Assembly: GCA_021287075.1 (NCBI GenBank)
Contig: JAJTBD010000008.1
Coordinates: 81,367 to 145,366 of the forward strand
DNA from: Micrococcales bacterium
Lineage (GTDB): Bacteria; Actinomycetota; Actinomycetes; Actinomycetales; Dermatophilaceae
Reading direction: 5' to 3'
Length of the DNA: 64,000 bases
Part shown: positions 17,014 through 25,882 of the stretch, piece after piece
Numbering within the stretch: the stretch's first letter is position 1
Layout: each line of letters begins with the position of its first letter
The notes under the pieces: model-generated
Database searches by the model: none
Told to the model about the DNA's origin: nothing
What the model saw: the letters and a program-made list of their open reading frames with translations, nothing else
Made by a program: the position numbers and the translations under genes

Positions 17014-17124
17014 GTGACTCCTCGCATCGGGCCGCCGTCACCGTGACGCCGGCACACCCGGCACGGTAGCGTCACAGGCGAGCCCGGGTGGGACCCGCCC
17101 GGCACCGACGACGAGGGAGTGACC

Positions 17125-17358
17125 ATGGTCCAGGCCTATGTGCTGATCCAGACCGAGGTGGGCAAGGCCCACGATGTGGCCCAGGCGATCTCGGGGATGG
17201 CCGGCGTCACGGGCGCCGAGAACGTCACCGGCCCCTATGACGTCATCGCCCGTGTCGAGGCCGAGACCATGGACGAGCTCGGCCGGCTGGTCGTCTCCAA
17301 CATGGGCGGCGCCAGCGGCATCACCCGCACCCTCGTCTGCACGGTCGTCAACATCTGA
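17125..17358 (+). CDS. Lrp/AsnC ligand-binding domain protein
   Basis: 77 residues that form only the RAM (ACT-like) effector-binding fold: VQAYVLIQTEVGKAHDVAQAI, VTGPYDVIARVEAETMDEL and GASGITRTLVCTVVNI. There is no DNA-binding domain, so it is not by itself a repressor; such stand-alone proteins form oligomers that bind amino acids. The ATG at 17125 has a GAGGGAG site; a GTG two codons earlier is less likely. Confidence 0.88.
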   Translation: MVQAYVLIQTEVGKAHDVAQAISGMAGVTGAENVTGPYDVIARVEAETMDELGRLVVSNMGGASGITRTLVCTVVNI

Positions 17359-17387
17359 CGCCCTCCGCTCCCCCCGCTCGATCCGGT

Positions 17388-17825
17388 ATGCCGCGGCTGC
17401 CCCTCTGGGCCGCCGGCCTGCTCGCGCTGTCCGCGTGCGGGTCGGCCGTCGAGGCGAGCGCTCCCCCCCACGCCGGGTCGGCTGCCTGCGTGGCGGCCGC
17501 CGCGCACTGGCCGGCGAGCGTCGCGGGCCAGGAGCGCCGCGAGACCAGCGCCGGCTCGCCATCGGTTGCCGCGTGGGGTGACCCGGCGATCATCGCCCGC
17601 TGCGGGGTGAGCGCGATCGGCCCGACCACCGAGCAGTGCGTCGACGTCTCGGGCGTGCAGTGGGTCGCGCGCCAGCTCGACGACGGCGTGCAGCTGGTGA
17701 CCTTCGGCCGCGACCCCGCGATCGAGGTGCTCGTGCCCACGGACTACGGGGCCGCGCCGCTGCTCATGCCCGCCTTCGCCAAGGCCGCCCAGGCCCTGCC
17801 CACCAACGGCCACCGCTGCAGCTGA
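17388..17825 (+). CDS. DUF3515 lipoprotein
   Basis: 145 residues with a short signal ending in the lipobox LSACGS. The mature part has the DUF3515 features CVAAAAHWPASVAGQERRE, AAWGDPAIIARCGV and a terminal HRCS, with four cysteines likely to form disulfides. The family sits beside ddl and thiL in many actinobacteria, suggesting a link to cell-envelope assembly, but its function is unknown. The start codon ATG is itself inside a GTATGCCG copy (17386-17393). Confidence 0.85.
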   Translation: MPRLPLWAAGLLALSACGSAVEASAPPHAGSAACVAAAAHWPASVAGQERRETSAGSPSVAAWGDPAIIARCGVSAIGPTTEQCVDVSGVQWVARQLDDGVQLVTFGRDPAIEVLVPTDYGAAPLLMPAFAKAAQALPTNGHRCS

Positions 17826-17851
17826 GCCGCTTGTGCGCGGCATACCCAGTC

Positions 17852-17879
17852 GCGTTTTAGCCCAATTGGGCACAAACGC
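17852..17879. terminator. Hairpin between DUF3515 gene and ddl
   Basis: GCGTTT pairs with AAACGC around an inner palindrome GCCCAATTGGGC (17860-17871), between two convergent genes. A CGGCATAC copy lies just before it at 17838. Confidence 0.6.
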
Positions 17880-17907
17880 CCCGCGGGGTCAGCGCAGGCC
17901 GGTGGGG

Positions 17908-19035
17908 TCAGCGCAGGCCGGTGGGGCGCTCGAGGGCGAGCTGGATGAGCTCGTCGATGAGGTCGGGATAGGACAGGCCGGAGTTGGCCCACATCTGCGG
18001 ATACATCGAATAGGGCGTGAAGCCCGGCATCGTGTTGATCTCGTTGACCACGACATCGCCGTGCTCGGTATAGAAGCAGTCGACGCGGGAGAGCCCCTCG
18101 CAGCCCAGGGCCTCGAAGGCGAGGCCGGCGAGACGCTGGACCTCCTCGGAGACCGACCGCGGGACCTCGGCCGGGCAGGAGAGGGTGACGGCCGACTCGT
18201 CGAGATACTTCGCGTCGAAGTCGTAGAAGTCGTGGCCGTGCCCCGCCTCGACGACGATCTCGCCGACCTGGGAGGTGCGGGGGCGGTCGGTGCCGCGGCC
18301 CTGGAGGACCGCGCACTCGATCTCGCGGCCGACGATGCCCTTCTCGACGACGACCTTGAGGTCGTGCTCCCGGGCGAGCTCGATCGCGCGCTCGAGGCCG
18401 TGGTAGTCATCGACCTTGGAGATGCCCATCGAGGAGCCGGCGCGGGCCGGCTTGACGAAGACGGGGAAACCGAGCGACTCGCACGCGTCCATGGCGGCCG
18501 CCTTGTCGCGCCGCCACTCCAGGTCGGTGATCACGGTGTAGGGGCCGACGGGCAGGCCCGCCGCGGCGAAGACGACCTTCATGTAGTGCTTGTCCATGCC
18601 CGCGGCGGAGGCGAGCACGCCCGCACCGACATAGCGCAGGTCGGCCATCTCGAGCAAGCCCTGGATCGTGCCGTCCTCGCCGAACGGCCCGTGCAGCAGC
18701 GGGAAGACGACGTCGACGTCCTCGAGCCGCTGGAGGCCCTGGCCGGGCGACTGCACCGACAGGTGGGTGCTGGACTCGCCCAGCGGCACCAGCACGTGCG
18801 GGCCGTCGGCGGAGACCTCGGGGATGTGCCCGGCGCTCAGCTCGAGCGGCTCGGGGCGGTCCTCGGCCAGCACCCAGCTGCCGTCCTTGGCGATGCCGAT
18901 CGGCACGATGTCATAGCGCTCGCGGTCGATCGCCCGCATGACCCCGGCCGCCGTCGCGCACGAGACGGCGTGCTCGGACGAGCGGCCCCCGAAGACGAGG
19001 GCCACACGGATCTTGCGCTGAGGGGCATCGGTCAT
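17908..19035 (-). CDS. ddl: D-alanine--D-alanine ligase
   Basis: Makes the D-Ala-D-Ala dipeptide of peptidoglycan. 375 residues from the ATG at 19035. ATP-grasp features: VALVFGGRSSEHAVSCATA near residue 10, FPLLHGPFGEDGTIQGLLE near 110, FVKPARAGSSMGISKV, and VNEINTMPGFTPYSMYPQMW with metal-binding Glu and Asn. The last codons (PTGLR and stop) are duplicated out of frame just downstream: a 19-base tandem copy spans 17888-17926. A much longer upstream frame is not homologous. Confidence 0.96.
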   Translation of the reverse strand: MTDAPQRKIRVALVFGGRSSEHAVSCATAAGVMRAIDRERYDIVPIGIAKDGSWVLAEDRPEPLELSAGHIPEVSADGPHVLVPLGESSTHLSVQSPGQGLQRLEDVDVVFPLLHGPFGEDGTIQGLLEMADLRYVGAGVLASAAGMDKHYMKVVFAAAGLPVGPYTVITDLEWRRDKAAAMDACESLGFPVFVKPARAGSSMGISKVDDYHGLERAIELAREHDLKVVVEKGIVGREIECAVLQGRGTDRPRTSQVGEIVVEAGHGHDFYDFDAKYLDESAVTLSCPAEVPRSVSEEVQRLAGLAFEALGCEGLSRVDCFYTEHGDVVVNEINTMPGFTPYSMYPQMWANSGLSYPDLIDELIQLALERPTGLR

Positions 19036-19042
19036 GCGCGCC

Positions 19043-19048
19043 ACTCTA
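19043..19048 (-). promoter_or_regulatory. Leaderless-type -10 box of ddl
   Basis: TAGAGT, seven bases before the ddl ATG. Confidence 0.45.
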
Positions 19049-19128
19049 ATGTCGCGGCCGGGCTGTACCGTGACGCCACTCGGGTGGCGCCGGCGTGGAC
19101 TCGCCGCGCCCGACTCGCGCGCGCGGCA

Positions 19129-19134
19129 TACGAT
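19129..19134 (+). promoter_or_regulatory. Leaderless-type -10 box of the Cys/Met PLP enzyme gene
   Basis: TACGAT, six bases before the ATG at 19141. Its first three bases are the last three of a CGGCATAC copy (19124-19131), so the dispersed motif overlaps a promoter here. Confidence 0.5.
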
Positions 19135-19140
19135 CTCGGG

Positions 19141-20247
19141 ATGACTGACGCCGAGACCCACGCCGGCCTCTCCCCCGACACCCGCCTGGTCGCCCTCGGC
19201 CGCCCCGAGCGCGCGCCCGGCGCCCCCGTCAACCAGCCCGTCGAGCTGTCGAGCACCTATGTCGCCGACGGGCCGGTCAACTACGCACGGGTGGGGAATG
19301 CCGTGTGGTCGGCCTTCGAGGAGACGCTCGGCTCGCTGGAGGGCGGCTATGCGCTCGTCTTCGCCTCGGGCATGGGCGCCATCGCGGCCGCGGTCTCGCT
19401 CGTGCCACACGGTGGCGCGGTGGTCGCGCCCGCACACTCCTACTCCGGCACGCTCGAGCTGCTCGACGGGCTGGCCGCCGATGGCCGGGTCGAGCTGCGC
19501 CGGGTCGATATCAGCGACACCGACGCGGTCGTGGCCGCTCTCCCGGGCGCGGCGATGCTCTGGGTGGAGTCGCCGACCAACCCGATGCTCGAGGTCGGCG
19601 ACCTCCGGGCGCTCGCGGCTGCCGGGCGTGAGGCGGGCGCGATCGTGGTGTGCGACAACACTTTTGCCACTCCCCTGCTCCAGCAGCCGATCACGGACGG
19701 CGCCGACGTGGTCGTCCACTCGGTCACGAAATACCTGTCCGGCCACTCCGATGTGGTCCTCGGCGCGGTCGTCACGGCGCCGGGCGAGCGCGGGCAGGAG
19801 CTGCGTGGCCGGCTCGCCGAGCACCGCCGGCTCCACGGCGCGATCGCCGGCCCGATGGAGGTCTATCTCGCGCTGCGTGGCATACGCACGCTTTCGGTGC
19901 GCCTCGAGCGGTCCGGGGCGAATGCCGCGGAGCTGGCCGCCCGCCTCGAGGGTCACCCCCGCGTGGAGCGGGTCCGCTATCCCGGCTTCGGCTCGATCGT
20001 GTGCATCGAGGTGGCAGGCGGGGCCGAGGGCGCCGAGCAGGTCGCCGCCGCCACCCGCCTGTGGACCCACTCGACCAGCCTCGGGGGCGTCGAGTCGCAG
20101 GTCGAGCGCCGCCGCCGCTGGGGCGCCGAGGCGTCCACCGTGCCGGAGTCGCTGCTGCGGCTGTCGGTCGGCATCGAGGCCGTCGACGACCTCTGGGCCG
20201 ACCTCGACCAGGCACTGCGCGCCTTGGGGCGGGGCCCAGCGCCCTGA
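19141..20247 (+). CDS. Cys/Met-metabolism PLP-dependent enzyme (cystathionine lyase/synthase family)
   Basis: 368 residues. The PLP lysine is in VVHSVTKYLSGHSDVVLGA at about 200; SSTYVADG, FASGMGAIAAAVSLV, WVESPTNPMLEV and VVCDNTFATPLLQQP follow the family order, and the C-terminal SLGGVESQVERRRRWG is present. Whether it acts as cystathionine gamma-lyase, beta-lyase or synthase cannot be decided from sequence alone. It is transcribed divergently from ddl. Confidence 0.85.
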   Translation: MTDAETHAGLSPDTRLVALGRPERAPGAPVNQPVELSSTYVADGPVNYARVGNAVWSAFEETLGSLEGGYALVFASGMGAIAAAVSLVPHGGAVVAPAHSYSGTLELLDGLAADGRVELRRVDISDTDAVVAALPGAAMLWVESPTNPMLEVGDLRALAAAGREAGAIVVCDNTFATPLLQQPITDGADVVVHSVTKYLSGHSDVVLGAVVTAPGERGQELRGRLAEHRRLHGAIAGPMEVYLALRGIRTLSVRLERSGANAAELAARLEGHPRVERVRYPGFGSIVCIEVAGGAEGAEQVAAATRLWTHSTSLGGVESQVERRRRWGAEASTVPESLLRLSVGIEAVDDLWADLDQALRALGRGPAP

Positions 20248-20258
20248 CAACGCTCGCG

Positions 20259-20349
20259 CGGCAAGATCGACTATCACCGCAGCGCCCTCGCGGGCGGGCT
20301 GAGCACGCGCAGGGGCGCGTCGACCCAGAGGTGATAGTCGATCTTGCCG
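20259..20349. repeat. Long inverted repeat, REP-like
   Basis: Two 20-base inverted copies (20259-20278 and 20330-20349), each containing AAGATCGACTATCACC, flank a 51-base centre that has its own GCGCCC/GGGCGC complement. It lies between convergent genes and could act as a terminator, but the long loop and A/T-rich arms look more like a dispersed palindromic element. No other copy is visible in this window. Confidence 0.6.
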
Positions 20350-20387
20350 GCCGCGGGGCGGTCAGCCGCTCACCCCGCCAGGTCAGC

Positions 20388-21827
20388 TCACTCCGTGGCA
20401 GCGTGGGCACCGCCCGCCCGGGGGTCGGAGGCGGAGTGCGCGGCATACCCCTCGGAGCCAGGCGGGACATAGGTGTCGTCGGCGGCCTCGGCGTCTGCCA
20501 GCGTGACCTTGGCCAGGCGCATGCCGGTGATCCGGTTGCGGTCGACCTCGGTGACCTCGAGCTGGTAGCGCACGGGCTCGGCGTCGTCCTCGGTGTCGGA
20601 GGTCTGGGCCGGCGGGATGGCCACGCTGTCGCCGACGGCGGCGACCCGGCCGAGACGGGTCAGCATCCAGCCGGCGATGGTCTCGTAGGGACCCTCCTCC
20701 AGTTCGATGCCGGTGCGCTCGGAGAAGTCCTCGAGGTTGGTGCCGCCGTCGAAGGACTCCGACTCGTGCAGCCGCAGCTCGACCCGCTGGGCGTCGGTGT
20801 CGTATTCGTCCCAGATCTCGCCGACGACCTCCTCGATGAGGTCCTCGAGGGTGACCAGGCCGTCGGTGCCGCCGTACTCGTCGATGACGATCGCGATGTG
20901 GTGGCCGTTCTGGCGCATCTCCTCCAGCGCCCCGATGAGCGGCATGGTCCCAGGGAAGACCGGGATGTCGCGCGCGATCGCCTCGATCGGCATCGACGGG
21001 CGGTCGGGGTCGGCGCTGGCCTCGAGCAGGTCACGCACGTGGATGAAGCCGACGACATCGTCCATCGACTCGCCATAGACGGGATAGCGCGAATAGGGCT
21101 GGCCCAGCACCTCGTGGACGGCCGAGCGGATGTCGAGCTCCTTCTGGAGGCCGACGATGTCCTGGCGGTGACGCATCACCTCGCCGACATTGCGGTCGGT
21201 GGCCACGAACATCTCCTGGAGCAGCTGTCGCTCCTCCGGCTGGAAGCCGGCGTGGGAGGTGACGATGTCGCGCACCTCCTCGTCGCTCATCGCCTCGGCG
21301 TCGGCGCTCGGGTCGAGGCCCAGGATGCGCAGCACGGCATTGGTCGACTTCTCGAGCAGCCAGATGAAGGGTCGGGCGAGCTTTGCGAATGCCGCGAGCG
21401 GCGGGCCCGTGAGCTTGGCGAAGCCCTTGGCGCGCTGCAGCGCGACCCGCTTGGGCACCAGCTCGCCGAAGACCAGCGACAGATAGGAGATCAGCAGGGT
21501 CAGGCCGACGAGGGCCACCGTCCCGGCCAGCTCCTCCGAGAGGCCCCAGCCCTGAAGGGCCGGCACGAGATCGGGCGCGATGGTGCTGGCGCCATAGGCC
21601 GAGGAGAGGAAGCCGGCGAAGGTCACGCCGATCTGGACCGCCGACAGGAAGAGCCCGGAGTCACGGGCCAGGCGGGCGACCGAACGGCCGCGGCCGCCCT
21701 CCTTGTCGAGCTCCTTGATCTGGCCCTCGCGGAGGGAGACCAGCGCCATCTCGGTGCCGGAGAAGACACCGCCGATGAGGACGAAGAGCAGGACGAGGCC
21801 GATGTTGGCCAGGGTGCCGGTGTCCAT
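20388..21827 (-). CDS. CNNM/HlyC-CorC family protein with CBS domains
   Basis: 479 residues: an N-terminal DUF21/CNNM membrane domain with about three to four helices (LANIGLVLLFVLIGGVFSGTEMAL, VQIGVTFAGFLSSAYG, LTLLISYLSLVFGELVPKR), then a CBS-domain pair (VMRHRQDIVGLQKELDIRSA and ALEEMRQNGHHIAIVIDEYGGTDGLVTLEDLIEE), then a CorC/HlyC C-terminal domain. Relatives are implicated in magnesium or cobalt efflux; true haemolysin activity is doubtful. The start is the ATG at 21827. Confidence 0.88.
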   Translation of the reverse strand: MDTGTLANIGLVLLFVLIGGVFSGTEMALVSLREGQIKELDKEGGRGRSVARLARDSGLFLSAVQIGVTFAGFLSSAYGASTIAPDLVPALQGWGLSEELAGTVALVGLTLLISYLSLVFGELVPKRVALQRAKGFAKLTGPPLAAFAKLARPFIWLLEKSTNAVLRILGLDPSADAEAMSDEEVRDIVTSHAGFQPEERQLLQEMFVATDRNVGEVMRHRQDIVGLQKELDIRSAVHEVLGQPYSRYPVYGESMDDVVGFIHVRDLLEASADPDRPSMPIEAIARDIPVFPGTMPLIGALEEMRQNGHHIAIVIDEYGGTDGLVTLEDLIEEVVGEIWDEYDTDAQRVELRLHESESFDGGTNLEDFSERTGIELEEGPYETIAGWMLTRLGRVAAVGDSVAIPPAQTSDTEDDAEPVRYQLEVTEVDRNRITGMRLAKVTLADAEAADDTYVPPGSEGYAAHSASDPRAGGAHAATE

Positions 21828-21978
21828 CACTCACCACCGCGGGCGTGGGCCAGGGCCTCTGGGCGCGGCGAAGGGCAGAAGGCAGGGCAACTGTCACTGT
21901 CCATAGTGCAGGTCAGCATAACCGCTGGGGGCGCGTTCGCCCTGCTCAGCCGGTGGGAGAGCCAGCCCTGCCCGGGCC

Positions 21979-22977
21979 CTATTCGCGCTCGGACTTGCGC
22001 GGCCGGCTCAGCAGCAGCTCGACCAGGTCGCCGGGCTGGGCGCCCTCGTGGACGACATAGGCGACCCCCTTGGTGATGGGGGTGTCGACGCCGTGGTCAC
22101 TGGCGAGCTGGAGCAGCGAGTCGCAGGACTTCACGCCCTCGGCCGTCTGCTTGGTGACGGCGACCGTCTCGGCCATCGTCATGCCCTGGCCGAGGTTCCA
22201 CCCGAAGGTCCGGTTGCGCGACAGCGGCGAGGTGCACGTGGCGATGAGGTCGCCGACGCCGGCGAGCCCGGCGAAGGTGTGCGGGTCGCCCCCGAGCGCC
22301 AGCCCGAGCCGGGTCGTCTCGGCCAGGCCGCGGGTCATGATCGAGGCCTTGGAGTTATCGCCCATGCCCATGCCCTCGGCCATGCCGACCGCGAGCGCCA
22401 CGACATTCTTGAGCGCCCCGGCCAGCTCGGTCCCGACGACATCGGTGGCGGTGTAGGGGCGGAAATAGCCGGCCGCGCAGGCGTCGGCGACGAGGTCGGC
22501 GGTCTGCTCGGAGTATGCCGCGACGACGGCTGCCGCCGGCTGCTTCACCGCGATCTCCCGGGCGAGGTTGGGCCCCGAGACCACCGCGATGCGCTCACGC
22601 TCGACGCCGGCGACCTCCTCGACCACCTCGCTCATCCGCTTGGTCGTGCCGAGCTCGACACCCTTCATCAGCGAGACGACGGCGGCGTCGGAGGGGATGG
22701 CGCTCCCCCACGTGGTCAGGTTGTCGCGCAGCGTCTGGGAGGGCACGGCCAGCACGACGATCTCGGCGCCGTCGGCCGCCTCCTGCGGGTCGGTGGTCGC
22801 CGAGATCATCGGCGGGAGAGGGATGCCCGCGAGATAGTCGTTGTTGGCGCCGGCGTTGATCTGGTCGACGACCTCCTGGCGTCGACCCCACATCGTCACC
22901 GAGCAGCCGGCGTCGGCGAGCACCGCGGAGAAGGCCGTCCCCCAGCTGCCGGTGCCATAGACCGCGACCTGGGTCAT
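21979..22977 (-). CDS. gpsA: NAD(P)-dependent glycerol-3-phosphate dehydrogenase
   Basis: Supplies sn-glycerol-3-phosphate for phospholipids. 332 residues. The Rossmann motif GTGSWGTAF is at 8-16, VSLMKGVE at about 104, SGPNLAREIA (catalytic region) at about 134, and TELAGALKNVVALAVGMAEG contains the active-site Lys. It overlaps the plsC stop (ATGA), forming a plsC-gpsA lipid-synthesis operon. Confidence 0.95.
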   Translation of the reverse strand: MTQVAVYGTGSWGTAFSAVLADAGCSVTMWGRRQEVVDQINAGANNDYLAGIPLPPMISATTDPQEAADGAEIVVLAVPSQTLRDNLTTWGSAIPSDAAVVSLMKGVELGTTKRMSEVVEEVAGVERERIAVVSGPNLAREIAVKQPAAAVVAAYSEQTADLVADACAAGYFRPYTATDVVGTELAGALKNVVALAVGMAEGMGMGDNSKASIMTRGLAETTRLGLALGGDPHTFAGLAGVGDLIATCTSPLSRNRTFGWNLGQGMTMAETVAVTKQTAEGVKSCDSLLQLASDHGVDTPITKGVAYVVHEGAQPGDLVELLLSRPRKSERE

Positions 22978-23762
22978 GCCTGGCCCTCCTCGGGAGCGGG
23001 GGTCTCCCGCGCCGGGTCGTGGGTGAAGCGCCCCGTCTCGGGCAGCCCCGCCTTGCGCGTGTCGAAGCGGACCGCGGGCGGGGTCTCACCCCGCAGCTGG
23101 GCGACGATCGCGGTCGTCGCGTCGGTGATGCGGTCGGTGGCCTCGCGCAGCACCTCGTGGCTGAGCGGCCGGCCATAGAGGTCGGACAGGTCGACGGGGG
23201 GCCCGGCCTGGATCTGCATCGTCTTGCGCGGCAGCGGCTTGAAGTGCTTCTGGTAGCGCCCGATGACCTCCTGCGCCCCCCACTGCCCGATCGGGATGAC
23301 CGGGGCCTCGGTGGTCAGGGCGATGCGCGCGGCGCCGGTCTTGCCGGTCATCGGCCACAGGTCGGGGTCGCGGGTCAGGGTGCCCTCCGGATAGACCGCG
23401 ACCGCCTTGCCCGCACGGACCGCGGCGACCGCGGCGGAGAAGGCCTCACCGGCTCGCGCCGTGCCGCGGTGGACCGGGATCTGGTCGGCGGCGCGGATGA
23501 TCGCGCCGACCACGGGGATGCGGAAGACCGACTCCTTGCCCAGGAAGCGCACCGGACGGCCCGAGTCGTACATGTAGTGGGCGAACGCGAGGAAGTCGAA
23601 GTGCGAGATGTGGTTGGGGCAGGCGATGAACCCGGTCCCCAGCGGGGGCAGGTGCTCCTGCCCGCCCCACCGGCGCTTGGTGCCCGCCATGAGCAGGGGA
23701 CGCGCGATGGCGACGGCGGTCTTGTAGCCCGAGGGGATGGACTTCCACTGGGGGCTGGTCAC
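22974..23762 (-). CDS. 1-acyl-sn-glycerol-3-phosphate acyltransferase (PlsC-like)
   Basis: 262 residues from a GTG with AGGAGC eight bases upstream; an ATG 12 codons earlier is possible. Acyltransferase motifs: CPNHISHFDFLAF (NHxxxxD type, at about 49-60), FLGKESVFRIPVVG, and YPEGTLTRDPDLWPMTGKTGAARIAL. The C-terminal tail is proline-rich. Coupled to gpsA, whose product feeds the same pathway. Likely membrane-associated. Confidence 0.88.
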   Translation of the reverse strand: MTSPQWKSIPSGYKTAVAIARPLLMAGTKRRWGGQEHLPPLGTGFIACPNHISHFDFLAFAHYMYDSGRPVRFLGKESVFRIPVVGAIIRAADQIPVHRGTARAGEAFSAAVAAVRAGKAVAVYPEGTLTRDPDLWPMTGKTGAARIALTTEAPVIPIGQWGAQEVIGRYQKHFKPLPRKTMQIQAGPPVDLSDLYGRPLSHEVLREATDRITDATTAIVAQLRGETPPAVRFDTRKAGLPETGRFTHDPARETPAPEEGQA

Positions 23763-23870
23763 TCGATGCGCTCCTGAGGTCGGTGTTCGGGTAGTCATCT
23801 TCGTCGCTCGCGCGCGCAGTGTCGAGACTGCGCGCGGCGGGTCCCCCGCCCGGTGGCACGATCGGAGGTG

Positions 23871-24503
23871 ATGACTGTCTGCGATCGGGCCCCGGACTGG
23901 CACCTCGTGGTGCCGGTCAAGGGCGGCCCCCATGCCAAGAGCCGGCTGGCCGTGCCTGCGCCGCTGGAGCGCCCCGCCGTCGCCGAGGCGATCGCCCGCG
24001 ACTGCGTGGCGGCCTGCCTGAGGGGTATGCCGCGTGGCCGGGTCGTGGTGGTGACCGGCGACCCACGGGTGCGGGAGTGGGCGGGCCGGGCCGGCGCGCA
24101 GGTCGTGGCGGACCCGGACGGCGGGCTGAATGCCGCTGTGGCAGCGGCATTCTCGGCGCTCGTCCCGGCCCGCGACGTGGCCGTCCTGCTGGGCGACCTG
24201 CCGTGCCTGACGCCCGCAGAGCTGGGCGACGCGCTCGCCGCGTGCGCGGCATACCCGCTCGCGGTCGTGCCCGACGCCCAGGGGGACGGCACGACGCTGC
24301 TGACCACCCGCACGGGCCGGCTCACCCCACGCTTCGGGCCGGGATCGGCCGCCGCGCACGAGGCGCTGGGCCACGTGCGGCTCGAGCTGGACCTGCCCCT
24401 GCTGCGCACCGACGTCGACGACGCCGGCGCGCTGGCGAGGGCGCTCGGGCTGGGCGTCGGGCCGCGGACCGCGCAGGCGCTCGCTCAGCCGGTCACCGAG
24501 TAG
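23871..24503 (+). CDS. cofC: 2-phospho-L-lactate guanylyltransferase
   Basis: F420 biosynthesis: activates phospholactate or phosphoenolpyruvate with GTP. 210 residues, MobA-like fold with VVPVKGGPHAKSRL near residue 12, DPDGGLNAAVAAAFSAL, and the metal-binding VLLGDLPCLTPAEL. FGPGSAAAHEALG matches the CofC C-terminal motif. The ATG has a GGAGG site seven bases upstream. Its 3' end overlaps murA by 19 bases in convergent orientation. Confidence 0.9.
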   Translation: MTVCDRAPDWHLVVPVKGGPHAKSRLAVPAPLERPAVAEAIARDCVAACLRGMPRGRVVVVTGDPRVREWAGRAGAQVVADPDGGLNAAVAAAFSALVPARDVAVLLGDLPCLTPAELGDALAACAAYPLAVVPDAQGDGTTLLTTRTGRLTPRFGPGSAAAHEALGHVRLELDLPLLRTDVDDAGALARALGLGVGPRTAQALAQPVTE

Positions 24504-25807
24504 TCGGCGCCCAGGGCGTCGAGCTTGTCGGAGAAGCGCTCGTAGCCGCGGTAGATCAGGCCGACGTTGTCGACCTCCGAGGTGCCCTCGGCGGCCAGCG
24601 CGGCGATCAGATAGCTGAAGCCGCCGCGCAGGTCGGGCACGGTGATCTTGGCGCCCTTGAGCGGGCTCGGGCCCCAGATGCCGGCCGAGTGCTCGAAGTT
24701 GCGCGCGCCGAAGCGGCACGGCGAGCCGCCGAGGCACTCGCGGTAGAGCTGGATGTGGGCGCCCATCTCCCCCAGCGCCTTGGTGAAGCCGAGCCGGTTC
24801 TCGTAGACGGTCTCGTGCACGATCGACAGGCCGCTGGTCTGGGTGAGCGCGACGACCAGCGGCTGCTGCCAGTCGGTCATCAGGCCCGGGTGGACATTGG
24901 TCTCCATGACGATCGAGTTGAGCTCGCCGCCCGGGTGCCAGAAGCGGATGCCGTCGTCGTCGATCTCGAACCGGCCCCCGACCTTGCGGAAGACGTTGAG
25001 GAACTGGGCCATCGGGAGCTGCTGGGCGCCCTTGACATAGATGTCGCCCTTGGTGGCCAGGGCGGCGGCGGCCCACGAGCCGGCCTCGATGCGGTCGGGG
25101 ATGGACAGGTGGTCGAAGCCGCCGAGGCGCGCCACGCCCTCGATGGTGATCACCCGGTCGGTCGCGACCGAGATGATCGCGCCCATCTTCTGGAGGATCG
25201 CGATGAGGTCCATGATCTCGGGCTCGACCGCGGCGTTCTTGAGCTCGGTCGTCCCGCGGGCGCGCACTGCGGTCAGCAGCACCTGCTCGGTGGCGCCGAC
25301 GCTCGGGTAGTCGAGGGTCACCTTGGTGCCGACCAGGCCGCCGGGCGCGGTCAGCCGCAGGCCCTCGGGACGCTTGTCGACCACGGCGCCGAACTCACGC
25401 AGCACCTTGAGGTGGTAGTCGATGGGGCGCTCGCCGATCTTGCAGCCGCCCAGGTCGGGGATGAAGGCCTCGCCCAGCCGGTGCAGCAGCGGGCCGCAGA
25501 AGAGGACCGGGACGCGCGAGGACCCCGCGTGGGCGTCGATGTCGGCGACGTGGGCCTGCTCGACCTGGGTGGGGTCGAAGCGCAGCTCCCCGTCGGCCTC
25601 GCTGGTGATCTCGACCCCGTGCAGCCGGAGCAGGCCCGAGACGATCTCGACGTCGGAGATCTCGGGCACGCCCCGCAGGCGGCAGGGCTCCTCGGCCAGC
25701 AGGGTGGCGACCATGGCCTTGGACACGAGGTTCTTGGCGCCGCGGACCTCGATGCTGCCCCGCAGGGGCGCACCACCGTTGATCGTCAGGCTCTGAGCTG
25801 CAGACAT
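24485..25807 (-). CDS. murA: UDP-N-acetylglucosamine 1-carboxyvinyltransferase
   Basis: First committed step of peptidoglycan synthesis. 440 residues from the ATG at 25807. RGAKNLVSKAMVATLLAEEP is the N-terminal Lys/Asn motif; GGCKIGERPIDYHLKVLREFGA holds the catalytic cysteine (position 115 in E. coli), so it would be a fosfomycin-sensitive form. It ends with the usual LIYRGYERFSDKLDALGAD. A four-codon upstream ATG is an alternative start. Confidence 0.93.
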   Translation of the reverse strand: MSAAQSLTINGGAPLRGSIEVRGAKNLVSKAMVATLLAEEPCRLRGVPEISDVEIVSGLLRLHGVEITSEADGELRFDPTQVEQAHVADIDAHAGSSRVPVLFCGPLLHRLGEAFIPDLGGCKIGERPIDYHLKVLREFGAVVDKRPEGLRLTAPGGLVGTKVTLDYPSVGATEQVLLTAVRARGTTELKNAAVEPEIMDLIAILQKMGAIISVATDRVITIEGVARLGGFDHLSIPDRIEAGSWAAAALATKGDIYVKGAQQLPMAQFLNVFRKVGGRFEIDDDGIRFWHPGGELNSIVMETNVHPGLMTDWQQPLVVALTQTSGLSIVHETVYENRLGFTKALGEMGAHIQLYRECLGGSPCRFGARNFEHSAGIWGPSPLKGAKITVPDLRGGFSYLIAALAAEGTSEVDNVGLIYRGYERFSDKLDALGADYSVTG

Positions 25808-25826
25808 GGGATACAGCATGACAAAC

Positions 25827-25870
25827 GCGACGCGCGGGCAGGCACCCGGAGGTGTCTGCCCGCGCGTCGC
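25827..25870 (-). terminator. Terminator between hup and murA
   Basis: 15-base perfect arms (25827-25841 and 25856-25870) extend through one G-T pair to about 20 pairs around a four-base loop. It lies 12 bases past the hup stop. Confidence 0.85.
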
Positions 25871-25882
25871 GGCTGGTCTGGC

